Positions 1 through 9,700 of a stretch of 18,797 nucleotides of DNA are shown here, in pieces. How positions within the stretch are numbered: the stretch's first letter is position 1; each line of letters begins with the position of its first letter. The notes under the pieces were generated by a model that was given only the letters and a program-made list of their open reading frames with translations, was not told where the DNA came from and made no database searches. A program made the translations under genes and the position numbers. This DNA comes from Thalassiosira profunda. Its lineage: Eukaryota; Bacillariophyta; Thalassiosirophyceae; Thalassiosirales; Thalassiosiraceae. Where the stretch lies: positions 1 to 18,797 of the forward strand of contig JALLAP010000486.1 in NCBI GenBank assembly GCA_036939355.1, written 5' to 3'.

Positions 1-1425
1 GATCGCAAGTTCAAGCGCCCAATCGCAGACCTTCGGATTAAAGTCGAGTGCGAAGAGATGGGTGGTTCGGCACTCAACCAGGCGTGCATGGTGCTCTTCT
101 GCAAGTTGTGCGCGGATGCCTTGACAGAGACTTGCTACCTTGCAAGCTGCTGCGAGCTCGACAGCGCCATCTATGCCACCGATAGTGGCTTTTCCATCCG
201 CGTTCATGGCTTTGATCACAAGCTTCTGGCGCTTGCGAAGCAGGTGCTAAACGTGGCCATGTCTTTTCGTGGCAGAGAGGGCGAACGCAGTCTGCCGGCA
301 ACAATCAAAGAAGCGAGATTCGATGCTTGCTTGGAAAAGCTTTTGCGGCAGTTGAGCAATGCCGGGATGGATGCGTCGTCTTTTACTACCACCCTCCGCC
401 TTCTGTGTTTGCGTCCAGCTGTGACATCTGCATTCGCCAAGTCGAAAGCTTTGCAGGGAATCACTGTCAGTACATTTGTGGAAGTGATGAATCAACTGAT
501 GAAGCGAATGTCTGTCGATGCATTTTACCATGGCAACGTCGACCGCAAGGACGCGTCGGAAGCAGCGCACATGATTGTAGAGGCATTGACTTGTCATCAC
601 ATCGGGCTTCCAAAGAAGAAGATTTCACCCAAGCTCGTGCTGAAGACGAAGCAAGCCTTTGACCCCCACCAAATCGTTGTTCCAAGCGTCGACCCGAAAG
701 ACCCCAATACGGCTGTGGAAGTGTATTTTCAGTTTGGCAAGGACACCAACTCGTCGGAATGTATTCAGCAGCGCTGCCTGGTCGATGTGCTGGAGGCTGT
801 CATCGATGAACCGTTGTACAACCAAATCAGGACGAAGGAGCAATTTGGCTACGAAGTCTCCTGCGGCGCCAGGTGGTCATATGGAATTCTGGGCATGAGT
901 TTCCGCGTTGTGACCTCCTGCAAGAGCGCAGACGAGGCCAGCTCTAGGATTGATCTCTTCCTAAAGACGTTTCGCGACGAGCTGGTAGCAATGAGCGACG
1001 AGACGTTCGTGGAGCAGCTTGTGGGCGTGGCGAAGAACAAACTAGAGAGTTTCGACTCAATGGAGGAGGAGACAGGCAGTCATTGGTCTGAGATAACTGA
1101 GGGGCGTTACGATTACGAGGCCTACCGAAAGGAGGTGCTATGCCTGCGGTCGATCACCAAGGACCAAGTCCTTGCGGCGTACGACGAGTGGTTGAATCCC
1201 CTTTGCATCAATGGGAAACCAAAGAAGAGGCGCTGCATGGTTGTCCACGTCATTGGCACTGGGGAGGGACCGCCATCGGAGGGGAGGCCTGTGATTGAAG
1301 ATGGAAAGGCTGTCGGTGACGAGGTAGATCGCATCGTCGATCAATTTCACGATGCAGTCAAGCGCGAGAGCTGGGGCCGGGTGACATTCGCCTCGCCGGA
1401 GCTGCACAGGGCCAACACTGTATGA
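1..1425 (+). CDS. M16-family metalloprotease, insulysin/nardilysin type, C-terminal part (5' partial)
   Basis: The frame is open from base 1, so the gene begins left of the window; 474 residues plus a stop are visible. M16A proteases are two-halved clamshell zinc peptidases. The zinc-binding HxxEH of the N-terminal half is outside the window, so only the non-catalytic C-terminal half is seen. The diagnostic block is IDEPLYNQIRTKEQFGYEVS followed by a GILGMSFRV stretch, matching the conserved RTKEQ(L/F)GY segment of insulin-degrading enzyme and nardilysin. In insulysin the Arg and Tyr of this block (R824 and Y831, seven apart) help bind substrate; here they are codons 829-831 and 850-852, with the same spacing. 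A C-terminal RCMVVHVIG segment also fits the family. No intron is needed in the visible part. Whether it is insulysin or nardilysin cannot be decided without the N-terminal half. It ends 11 nt from the convergent ankyrin gene. Confidence 0.9.
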   Translation, partial: DRKFKRPIADLRIKVECEEMGGSALNQACMVLFCKLCADALTETCYLASCCELDSAIYATDSGFSIRVHGFDHKLLALAKQVLNVAMSFRGREGERSLPATIKEARFDACLEKLLRQLSNAGMDASSFTTTLRLLCLRPAVTSAFAKSKALQGITVSTFVEVMNQLMKRMSVDAFYHGNVDRKDASEAAHMIVEALTCHHIGLPKKKISPKLVLKTKQAFDPHQIVVPSVDPKDPNTAVEVYFQFGKDTNSSECIQQRCLVDVLEAVIDEPLYNQIRTKEQFGYEVSCGARWSYGILGMSFRVVTSCKSADEASSRIDLFLKTFRDELVAMSDETFVEQLVGVAKNKLESFDSMEEETGSHWSEITEGRYDYEAYRKEVLCLRSITKDQVLAAYDEWLNPLCINGKPKKRRCMVVHVIGTGEGPPSEGRPVIEDGKAVGDEVDRIVDQFHDAVKRESWGRVTFASPELHRANTV

Positions 1426-1436
1426 GGGCAGGATCG

Positions 1437-2279
1437 TCATTTCTTGGCAATTGCGTCGACCACTTCAAAGTGACGTCGGGTCCGCGCAATTTGCAAGGGC
1501 GTCATACGCTGATTGTTCGTCATAGAGCCGTTTGCACCATGGCACATGAGCAGCTTTGCAAGAGATGCATTGCCATTCATGGCAGCATAGTGCAGGGCAG
1601 TGTTTCCGTGCGCGTCTGTTGTGTTTGGATTGGCCTTGGAAGCGAGCAGGGCCCTAGCACAGTCAATATGGTCTTGCTCTGAAGCAATCAGCAGAGGAGT
1701 TTGGTTGGTGTCGTCTCTCACATCGACTGTGGCTCCGTTATCTAACAAAAGCTGAACGACATCGTGGTGACCCCTGCTTGCAGCCAAAGCTAGGGGGTGC
1801 GTCTTGGACTCTGGGTCGTTGATTTTTGCTTGCCCGACAGCGATCATGAGCTTGGCTATGTCAAGGTGGCCGTTACAGACAGCATACTGAAATGCTGTGA
1901 AGCCCGATTCGTCCGGACAATTATTCACATCAACTCCTCGCGACAACAGCCGGGACACCAAAGTATCATCGCCCCTCGCCGCCGCTCTTCGTAGATCTTC
2001 CGTCATGTCGCCCATTTCCTCGACATCCTCCAGCAGGAGTGAAGATGTCTCGTAGTGGGCCTGCACACGGTGAAGCTCCAACTTGAGCTTGGGCAACCGC
2101 CTCTTCTGGTCAACTCTCGATGGGCGGTTGTTTCTTGGATTGGCGACATCAGCTTCGAGAGTATTGATCTGCGATCGATCGGCAATGCACTCGTTTCGAA
2201 GCCGGCTCGTGTCTACATCGCTGTACCTCGATCGCTGTCTCCGCAGTTCGACATACTGATTCGCTTCAGCTGCATCCAT
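1437..2279 (-). CDS. Ankyrin-repeat protein, 280 aa
   Basis: A single-exon ORF. I prefer the start at 2279 (MDAAEANQY...); the frame stays open upstream to 2489, but that stretch has no domain-like character. Residues 1-95 are charged and probably helical, with many Arg, Glu and Gln. Residues 96-280 hold about five ankyrin repeats, seen as recurring G-HxDxAxLLLxxGAxxxxxD units: around LVSRLLSRGVDVN, HLDIAKLMIAVGQAKIN, HHDVVQLLLDNGATVD, HIDCARALLASKANPN and NASLAKLLMCHGAN. The first and last repeats are degenerate caps. Ankyrin repeats are generic protein-binding scaffolds, so no partner or pathway can be named. No signal peptide or membrane segment is visible. The gene is convergent with the M16 protease, with 11 nt between the two stop codons, so the transcripts must overlap at their 3' ends. 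Confidence 0.88.
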   Translation of the reverse strand: MDAAEANQYVELRRQRSRYSDVDTSRLRNECIADRSQINTLEADVANPRNNRPSRVDQKRRLPKLKLELHRVQAHYETSSLLLEDVEEMGDMTEDLRRAAARGDDTLVSRLLSRGVDVNNCPDESGFTAFQYAVCNGHLDIAKLMIAVGQAKINDPESKTHPLALAASRGHHDVVQLLLDNGATVDVRDDTNQTPLLIASEQDHIDCARALLASKANPNTTDAHGNTALHYAAMNGNASLAKLLMCHGANGSMTNNQRMTPLQIARTRRHFEVVDAIAKK

Positions 2280-2550
2280 CGCAGTCCTTGGCTGGTGGCG
2301 GCAAAGTGGTGAGTGGCTCTGGGGGCAAGATTTCAATACTTTTTTACTTAGCAAGAAGTTTGTATGAATAACTGTAGGTGCACCGCGACAGATAGCATTT
2401 CGTGTGAAGCATCGCCCAATGCTCGCCTCCCCAGAGAGCCGTTGGTTCGCACACACCTCTCTTCGCTTGTGGTTCGAGATCACAGCCACAGCGATCCGCG
2501 AGAATGCACGAGTATTGACTCAAGGTATTTCCACATCAGGAAGCACAACG

Positions 2551-2991
2551 ATGATGATGTTGCGCCGCCGAGAGCAGTATGCAGAGCTCTGTGAAGAGGA
2601 GGAAGCCGCTCCGCAAGACCGAGTGCTGCCACCTGATGGGTCGGTTCCGAAGTCCAGGTCTGCTCACAAGCTCGTTGGTTTCATCACAGGACAAGCAGTG
2701 GCAATGAAAGATATCACTACTCAACAGGCGAACAACAACGGCGGGCAACCTGCCAAAGAGGGCAACAAACCAATGTGGCAGCTCAATGGGGCAAGCGAGA
2801 GGAAGAGAATAGCTCGGGCGTTAGCCGAATCGGCATTTCCGAGCCGTGCGTCATGTACAGCCCTCGCGGCAGCAATAGCAGCACGCCGAATAAAACGTTC
2901 TCGTCTCGCATGCCTCGCTCAACATTGCTCGGGGGTGTACCGAGAGCGAGCAAGAAAAGAGGAGGAAGGGCGAGCCGGCGGCAGATGCTGA
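2551..2991 (+). CDS. Doubtful hypothetical ORF, possibly frameshifted into 2775-3038
   Basis: From a run of three ATG codons at 2551 a frame encodes 146 residues, hydrophilic and rich in Glu, Gln, Asn and Lys, with no domain I recognise. After about residue 80 it becomes Arg/Ala/Cys-rich and loses protein-like character. At the same point the +3 frame is open to a stop at 3036-3038 and looks more protein-like (Ser, Pro and basic residues, ending in RRQMLTIDEDQEFNAGRASI). A one-base indel in the sequence, or an intron I could not place, may join the two. I found no GTRAGT donor here like those of the other genes. It could also be non-coding. The 271 bp upstream (2280-2550) is the divergent spacer with the ankyrin gene, and I see no other feature in it. 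Confidence 0.3.
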   Translation: MMMLRRREQYAELCEEEEAAPQDRVLPPDGSVPKSRSAHKLVGFITGQAVAMKDITTQQANNNGGQPAKEGNKPMWQLNGASERKRIARALAESAFPSRASCTALAAAIAARRIKRSRLACLAQHCSGVYRERARKEEEGRAGGRC

Positions 2992-3164
2992 CGATCGATG
3001 AGGATCAAGAGTTCAACGCTGGAAGGGCTTCGATTTAGACAGAGACTTCTACTCAAAGCAAGCAGTGCCAAACCTAGTAACGTTATATCCTCTGGTTTCA
3101 TTTCTGTACATTCCAACAACGATATCATTCCGATGCAGCCCTCAGTATCCAGTCTGCACAGCTT

Positions 3165-4242
3165 CTACGGCACCGACAGATATTCGTTCCATTGCTTGAA
3201 CAGAGCGTAGTACAGGCCCAGCACACAGAATATGGAAATCACTGAGAAAGCTGTGCGCGGATTGAAGATGGGATAAAAGTGAAGCCCAATGCGATCCATC
3301 ACCCCGTAGTATAGAAAGGAATACAAGACGACGACAAAATAGGCCACCCACAGATCTGAATAGGTGAATTGCCGGACGCGGTCCCCACTCATTATGCCGG
3401 CGAAGGCCAGAGGGAAGTTCAACACGTGAACATTCGTCATGAAGAAGCCGCAGTTGAACCGCATAAAGTCTCGGCGCTTTTCTCCCTTTGGAATGGACTT
3501 GAAGTAGATTATGGGCAGCAGGACAAAGTTCCAGATGGTGCATACGACGCTGAAAGAGGATGAGAGGAAAGGATATCAGTATGTACTCATCTAAAATGCT
3601 CACAAAATGTGCGCACCAAAAGAATGAAACTCACCATGCATTGGTGATGGTGACGAGCCTGAGGGACGATCCGACGGTGGCCAACGTTGCAGCAAGATCG
3701 CTGTAGCCGTGTGCAGCCGCAGCCCAGGCGAAGAACTCCAGCCCGGCACGGCCAGTGAGCAGAAGCCAGCTCCATCCGGTGAACGAAATGGGAAACGCGC
3801 CGATGCTGCCCAACGTGATCTTCGCGTGGACCATCACCGCTAGACCCCACACGAAGATCCCAAGATCCAGCAGGGATGCCTTCGGAATGCCGAACGCAAA
3901 AGCATCCTCCCGACCCATCTTCTCCAAAACAAATGCAGAGAACTGCAGCGGCCGGGGCTTGAACCAGAACAGCGCCGCGTAGAAGGCCACCAGCGAGATC
4001 ACGACAAAGGGAGACCAGTACCCCACGCGCAGTGACAGAGGCAGCCAATCAAACCATCCGTTGAACGATCCCTCGTTGTCGTAGATGAGCCAGCGTCCCT
4101 CCTTCTTGGAATCTTTGGGGAAGTACGACTTCCTTCGATGGAAGGGCGTCGGTCCGGCGCGGGATGAGCCGCGTCGGGATGGAGGGGACTTGGGGCTTTC
4201 CTCGCCCCCTGTATTGTGGTCGGAACGCATGTTGTCAAACAT
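3165..4242 (-). CDS. Multi-pass membrane protein of unknown function, two exons, 330 aa
   Basis: Exon 1 runs 4242-3635 and exon 2 runs 3549-3165; the 85-nt intron has a GTGAGT donor and a TTTCAG acceptor, and splicing keeps the frame (Ala202-Cys203). Residues 1-65 are hydrophilic, Ser/Pro/Arg-rich and probably cytosolic. About seven hydrophobic segments follow, near 77-95, 123-143, 152-172, 195-220, 238-255, 268-288 and 301-320. Late motifs are RFNCGFFMTNVHVLNFPLAF and DRIGLHFYPIFNPRTAF. The placing of a His before a Leu/Pro-rich helix and a later HFYPIF faintly recalls the FAR-17a/AIG1 membrane family, but I cannot confirm it. I chose ATG 4242 because hydrophilic sequence with membrane-protein spacing starts there. 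The frame is also open upstream to an ATG at 4638 through low-complexity sequence. It is divergent from the SET-domain gene. Confidence 0.75.
3550..3634 (-). other. Intron of the membrane-protein gene
   Basis: 85 nt with a GTGAGTTTC donor and a pyrimidine-rich ...CCTCTTTCAG acceptor. Exon 1 ends in phase 2. Unspliced reading hits a TGA formed by the donor itself. Spliced reading runs directly into the membrane-spanning C-terminal half. Confidence 0.85.
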
Positions 4243-4636
4243 CGTAGCTGCCGGAAGATGCACCTCGTAGAATGGTTGACTCGGCGAGGAAGAGGAAGGT
4301 GAATGAGGCGCGGATGCCACAGGATACCGAGCAAATAATGGGCGACTTTGACGGCGGCCGCCTAAACGCCACCCTTTGCCCCGACCCCCAGCGGCTTCGT
4401 TGGTGTTCTCTGCCCTCGGTGTTCTCTGGACCTCCGCCGGTCTCTTCCCAGCGACGTGGGAATGAGGAGACAGCCGAGCGAGGCGGGCGAGGGAGGAAGC
4501 CGAAAGAAGCGGAAAGTGTGAGCAGTGTGAGCGGCCGGAGGGAGTGGGAGGGATGGAAGGAGGTTGGGAGGAAAAAGCGGATTGGCGGAAAGCGGAAAGT
4601 TGAAGCCCGACGCACCTCACTGCGGCTTCTTCAACC
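4243..4636. promoter_or_regulatory. Divergent intergenic region with a purine-rich tract
   Basis: 394 bp between the divergent membrane-protein and SET-domain genes, presumably holding both promoters and 5' leaders. The plus strand is strongly purine-rich from about 4460 to 4605, with repeated GGAGGGAG/GGGAGG blocks and GCGGAAAG three times (near 4509, 4584 and 4592). I see no convincing TATA box. The minus-strand frame of the membrane protein is open across the whole region, so a longer N-terminus cannot be ruled out. Confidence 0.5.
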
Positions 4637-6436
4637 ATGGCGCAACCGACGGCGAGTCGACCGCGCAGACGGGAGTGGCGGCTGCCGGCGGTGGGCCTCC
4701 TATCGGTCCTCTGCGGCGATGCCCCGTTTGGCGTCGCTGCGTTTGGCGTTGCCCCCTCGAGCACACGTGATGCGTCGTCGCCATCACTGACATCACTCGG
4801 CGGACCGAGGCATCACCGCCCTGCCTTTCGCTCGGCGACGCCTCTGTCGGCGGTAAAAACTGCCTCGGAGAGCGCCACGTTATCGAGACTGAAGCGCACC
4901 GCTGCATTTACCGATTGGGCGAAGGATAACGACATCAAGTGAGTTGCAACGTTCCATGTGGCATGTTATGTTGCCGCCACTTTATCGAGACATCCATTGT
5001 ACTCAGAACAATTCGTCGTCTGCACCAGATACGCCGGCATCGAAGTATCTTCCGGAGAGCAAAACTCCGGCCTCGGTCTCTACGCCACTCAATCCCTCTC
5101 TCCGAACGACGTCGTCATCCAAGTTCCAACCAAACTCACCCTCTCCGTCGAAGCGCCCACCGACTACAACACTGTAATGGAGCGGGAGCTGTTTGCGGAC
5201 AATCCCAAAGCCTACCGCAATGCGCCGTGGTGGGCGGCTCTCTCGGTGCAGCTCAACTACTACGACAAGGTAAATCCGACCAACGAGGGAGCCGGCGGGG
5301 TCAGCATGAAACCGTGGATGGAATCCCTCCCGCGCGTGTACGACACGCCCATCCACTGGTCGGAATCTTCGTTGAAGGAATTGCAATACCGCCCCATGGA
5401 GGAAGCGGTGGCGTTGCAAAAGCGCGCGTGGAAGCAGCAGTACGATGAGCTCGCCAAAGCGTCGTCGACGTTTGCGTCGAAGATATCCTACGACGATTTC
5501 GTGTGGGGGTGCGAAACGGCGCGGAGCCGGGCCTTCTCGGGGGCGTACTCGGGGTCGGCGTTCAATCCCATTCCCTACGCCACTGTGACCGCGCTGGTGG
5601 CAATTTACGTCGGACTCGGCATTGGCTCCATTGAACAGGCCGCCAACGGCGCAGCGTTGGTCGTCTGCGGGTCGATCTTGAAAGACTTCGTCCTGCCCAA
5701 GCTATTGAAGGTGCAAAAGTATGTGATCTGCCCGCTCATCGACATGGTGAACCACGTGGGGGTGGGCGCCACAGGCAATGTCGCCTTTGAGTATTTCAGT
5801 GATGGGTTCAGTCTGTCGGCTCTAGAGCCGGGAGTGCCTGCTTCGTCGGAGATGTTCATCCAATATGGGCCGAGGAACAATGATCAGCTGCTGCAATACT
5901 ACGGATTTGTCGAGGAGAACAACGCGCACGATGTGTACATTTTGCCTCCCATTCGAGAGTGGGACATTGGCGCGTTGGAAGAGGCGTGCGGGCGAAAGGT
6001 CGGGCCGGGACGATTGGAGAAGCTCGATCGGGCCGGGCTTTTAGGAAAGGCCAGAAGTGTCGATGCATCGGCCAATACCGAAGCGGCGAATGACATTGGA
6101 GGAGTGGTGCTTACGCGCGAGAGTGGCATCGATCCCGCCGTCATCCAGGCGCTTCGTGCCTTGGTATCTTCCGATACGGAATGGGACGATTCCGGCGAGG
6201 CCATTGGGAACTTTGCCGAGCAGGTCTCGCCCGAAAACGAACGCGCGGCGAGAATGGCCGTGAGGAGGGCAATGGAGATGGAGTTGGAAAGCAAGGCCAC
6301 GACGATGGATGAGGACAAGAACTTGTTGAATGTGCTTCAGGCAAAAAGTGGTGTGGACGCGGAGGAGGTGTTGCCTCTGAGGTTTCGGCTGGAGAAGAAG
6401 AGGCTGTTGACAGAGGCAATCAATAGTATGTTCTGA
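4637..6436 (+). CDS. SET-domain protein lysine methyltransferase, Rubisco-LSMT-like, probably plastid-targeted
   Basis: Exon 1 is 4637-4938 and exon 2 is 5029-6436, separated by a 90-nt GTGAGT...CAG intron; the product is 569 aa. Exon 1 supplies a presequence: a basic start, a short hydrophobic run and VAAFGVAPSST, an ASAFAP-type motif with Phe after the presumed cleavage, followed by a Ser/Arg/Thr-rich transit-like stretch. Exon 2 carries the SET domain from about residue 102: an SGLGLYATQSL block (strand pair with Gly-x-Gly), D339-M-V-N-H343, and YGPRNN (380-385) leading to LLQYYGF, the paired motifs that build the S-adenosylmethionine and lysine site in LSMT/SETD3/SETD6-type enzymes. LRFRLEKKRLL near the C-terminus fits their substrate-binding lobe. 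Family members methylate lysines on Rubisco, aldolase or ribosomal proteins; the substrate here is unknown. A hydrophobic insertion (about 285-330) precedes the DMVNH motif and is unusual. Confidence 0.85.
4939..5028 (+). other. Intron of the SET-domain gene
   Basis: 90 nt with a GTGAGTTGC donor and a CTGCACCAG acceptor, phase 2. Splicing joins the presequence exon (ending DNDI-K) to YAGIEVSSGEQ, the start of the SET fold. The donor also creates the TGA that would end the unspliced frame. Confidence 0.85.
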
Positions 6437-6732
6437 GTCAAGAAGTATGAGTGATACCTTTTGAGTATGCATTCCTGCTTCTCTGTGAGTTCTCCTCCAG
6501 GATTTGCCCCTCTGGTACGAACCAATTGTTTGTGTTTGTTTGGTGAAGAGGTGCTTCACTGCAGCTTCGCGAGAAGGTTTGGAAATTGCCTGAGCAAAGA
6601 AGCGCAAGCACGACCGACGCCGCGGAACAAAGATGAAACCCCACGCCTCCTACTTAGCTCCTAGCGCGCATTTTACTGGCGACGCCTCACAATTTGACCT
6701 CGATGGAGTAGCAGCGTTCGGGGGTGGCAGCC

Positions 6733-9700
6733 ATGGTGTTTAGCCTCTCCTTCGGGGGCGTCCAGGTGCGCATATCGCCTTCGCCGGCGCCCGATGATGG
6801 CAGCGCCGAATTCTGCATCAAGGGGGTGCAGCACCTTCCCGACGGCCGCATCGAGGCGGAGGTTTGCAATTTCAATGGCAAGATAATCATATCCGAGGAG
6901 CATATGATCTCTGAGGAACCACTTCCAGAAGAGACTGTGACGAGTAGGGATATTGTCGTGGCGAGTTCCGAGGCCGAGGGTGCCACCAGCCGGGATGCGG
7001 TGCCGTATGATGGGGGAGAGGATATGATCGCGGTCGATGCCATCCCTGAAGCGGAAGGGCCCTACTGCCTCTTCAGTTCCTTCTGCAAAGTGGACAACAA
7101 AGTCGAGAAGCAGTCGTCGTTCTTGACTGCCAATTCGAGCATCGACGAACCGCAGGAGCACCAGGCGCCGTACGTCCCACCGCCGCCCCAACAACAGCTG
7201 TCGCAATTGACAGTGGAGATTGACAGTGGAGACGACGACGAGGAAAAGAAGGTGCAATCGCCCGAATCCAATGGTGGGGGCGTCCGCTTCGATCTGGTAA
7301 ATACGCATATGATCGAAGAGTCGAGCAGGCGCACCATTGACCTGAGCCTGCACAAAGCATGCGCATCGGAAGACATCGAGCTTGAGGAGCTGCGCGACAT
7401 ACTGCGGGCCAATCCAGACCTGGCATCCTACGCGGACGAGTTTGGGGATTATCCCGCGCACATCTTCGCAAACAACGACGCGTTCATCTACTGCTCAAGC
7501 ACGGACTTTGAGGTGCAGCAATGGGTTTTTGAGCTCTACACCGCCTGCCCCCGTGCTTTTCTGTCTGAGGGGTACGATGGCGAGATTCCATTCGCTGGCA
7601 CGATCCGCGATTGGGTAGATGACTGCCACCAAATATACTCGCAAGGGCCGAAGGGAGTTGAAAGGGTGTCGGAGATCCGATCCCTGACGAAGTCCACCCG
7701 CGTCGTCAATTCTTTGTGCGTGAGGGCGGAGGTCCAAAAGCTGCTGCACCTGCCCTCGAACGTGAAGCTCACTCCCAAGGTGATGCNTGTGCGTGAGGGC
7801 GGAGGTCCAAAAGCTGCTGCACCTGCCCTCGAACGTGAAGCTCACTCCCAAGGTGATGCATTCCTTCACGATGCTCTCGTTCATCCTGGACAAGCTGAGC
7901 CAGAATGCGTTGATGGACATTCCGGCGCGGAAAGAGTTCTGGTCAATGGCGTCGAAACGGAGGGACAAAATCATTGGTAGCGTCGCCTCGCTGCCCTTCC
8001 TAGTTCGAACAATCCTCTTTATCGACGACAGGTCCGAGAAGGACGATCTGCTAGACCTGTCAATTGTCAAAAACGTGCTCTTCCGGCCAGAGTCTGTTGA
8101 CCTGTGGTTGGTGGCTTTGCTATCCGGGGGAGAGCGAGCGAGGGCCTGCGCCATGCAGTACCTCTGCCTCATATCGAGATCGTCCCTCTCGGGGTTGTTT
8201 GGTCGGAGGGTGAGCTGGGCTGAGGCGGACGCGAAACGATTCCACGCGCGCCGGGCGGAACTGTACGATGAGGTAGGCACCTTGCAAGGGTTCCTGCCCT
8301 GTTGCCTGCATCTGGGTGACAAACTTTACGAGTGTTCCACCAGGCGAGCGGTCAAGTACGCTGTGGAGAATACGATTGGCAAGCCCCTCCCGGTGTACCT
8401 GCAATTCATGGAGATGTTTCTGCTGCTGATCTTGATGACGTCCTACCGCATCATCGTTGAACTGGCCTACGAGATGCCGTACGAGGATTTTCTGTCGCAG
8501 TACCGAGAGTACTGGGGCCTTGCTCTCTCCATTGCAGTTTACTTTGGGCTGCGGGACCTGGCCATCTTGGCTAGCTTCTCAAGCATGGAAGAGAAGCTGG
8601 CGATGCGTTACCTCTCGGGGTTCAGGAATATTATCGGCTTCATCACCACGGCTTCCGTTATCACGGTGCTCTCAATGATCTACGTCAACAGCAGCATCGA
8701 CGGATTTAACTTCGTCGGCATCGTGGCGGGACTCCTGTGGTGGACATTCCTTCTACATCTCAAGGGAATGAGCGAGAACCTATCCACGCTGATCTACACC
8801 ATCATTCAGATTGCCGGGACATTGAAATGGTTCGTGACGATCTTCTGCGTCGCAATTTTCTTTTTCGCCGACANTCATTCAGATTGCCGGGACATTGAAA
8901 TGGTTCGTGACGATCTTCTGCGTCGCAATTTTCTTTTTCGCCGACATGGTGGACATTGTGAAGAAGACGAGTGGAGATTGCGAATTCGCCGACGGAGAGG
9001 AGGTGGACAGCTCTCTCGAGACATTCTGCTCGCTCACGCCACTGCAGACCTATCTGGGGATGTACGGCATTCTCATTGGTGCGATGGAAATCTCACAGCT
9101 GGATAGCACGTCCGCTCTCATCTCCCTCCTGTTGGTGGCTGCATCGTTTTCTGGCGTCATCGTTTTGGTGAACATCCTTATCGCGATCGTCACTCGGGAG
9201 TACGAGAAGGCACAGGAGCGTTCGTGCAAGCTCTTCGCTCGGGCACGGCTGGAGGCGGCGGCCCGACATGTTGCACGAGAGCGACTGTGGAATCCACCCG
9301 ACGATGATACCAGTGGCATTGGCCGGAAGCTGTGGCGCGGCGTGTCGAAGATCAAGTACCTCGCGTTGACCGGTGCGGTGGAGTACTTTCTCATCAAGAG
9401 CCTTCTGTCGTCGGCTTCACTGCATCGGGACCAGTTGCTAGGAGACTTTCTCTATGTGGCACTCATCATGACCGCCGTGCTGCACCACCTATTCGTGGCA
9501 GCGGCTCTGATGTACATTTTTGCCAGATGCATTTGCAACTACGATTGTCTGAGCTGGCTGCGCGGCTCCAAGTTTCATCTCGCATTGCTCAATATTTGCT
9601 TGAAGCCGGTGTGTCGGTACCTGAGCAGCGTCGGCCTGGGCAAAGGCGAATCGTGCCCGGACGCTTCGGATACCGAGGAAGACAATACGACGAACAAGGG

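Noticed and set aside
2460..2490. tRNA-like B box (GGTTCGAGATC)
   Set aside because: The last positions do not match, and there is no A box, anticodon arm or acceptor pairing at the right distance.
7715..7859. Internal tandem duplication in the channel gene as a biological event
   Set aside because: The same exact length (72 nt) and a single N recur at three other unrelated sites, so contig overlap explains it better.
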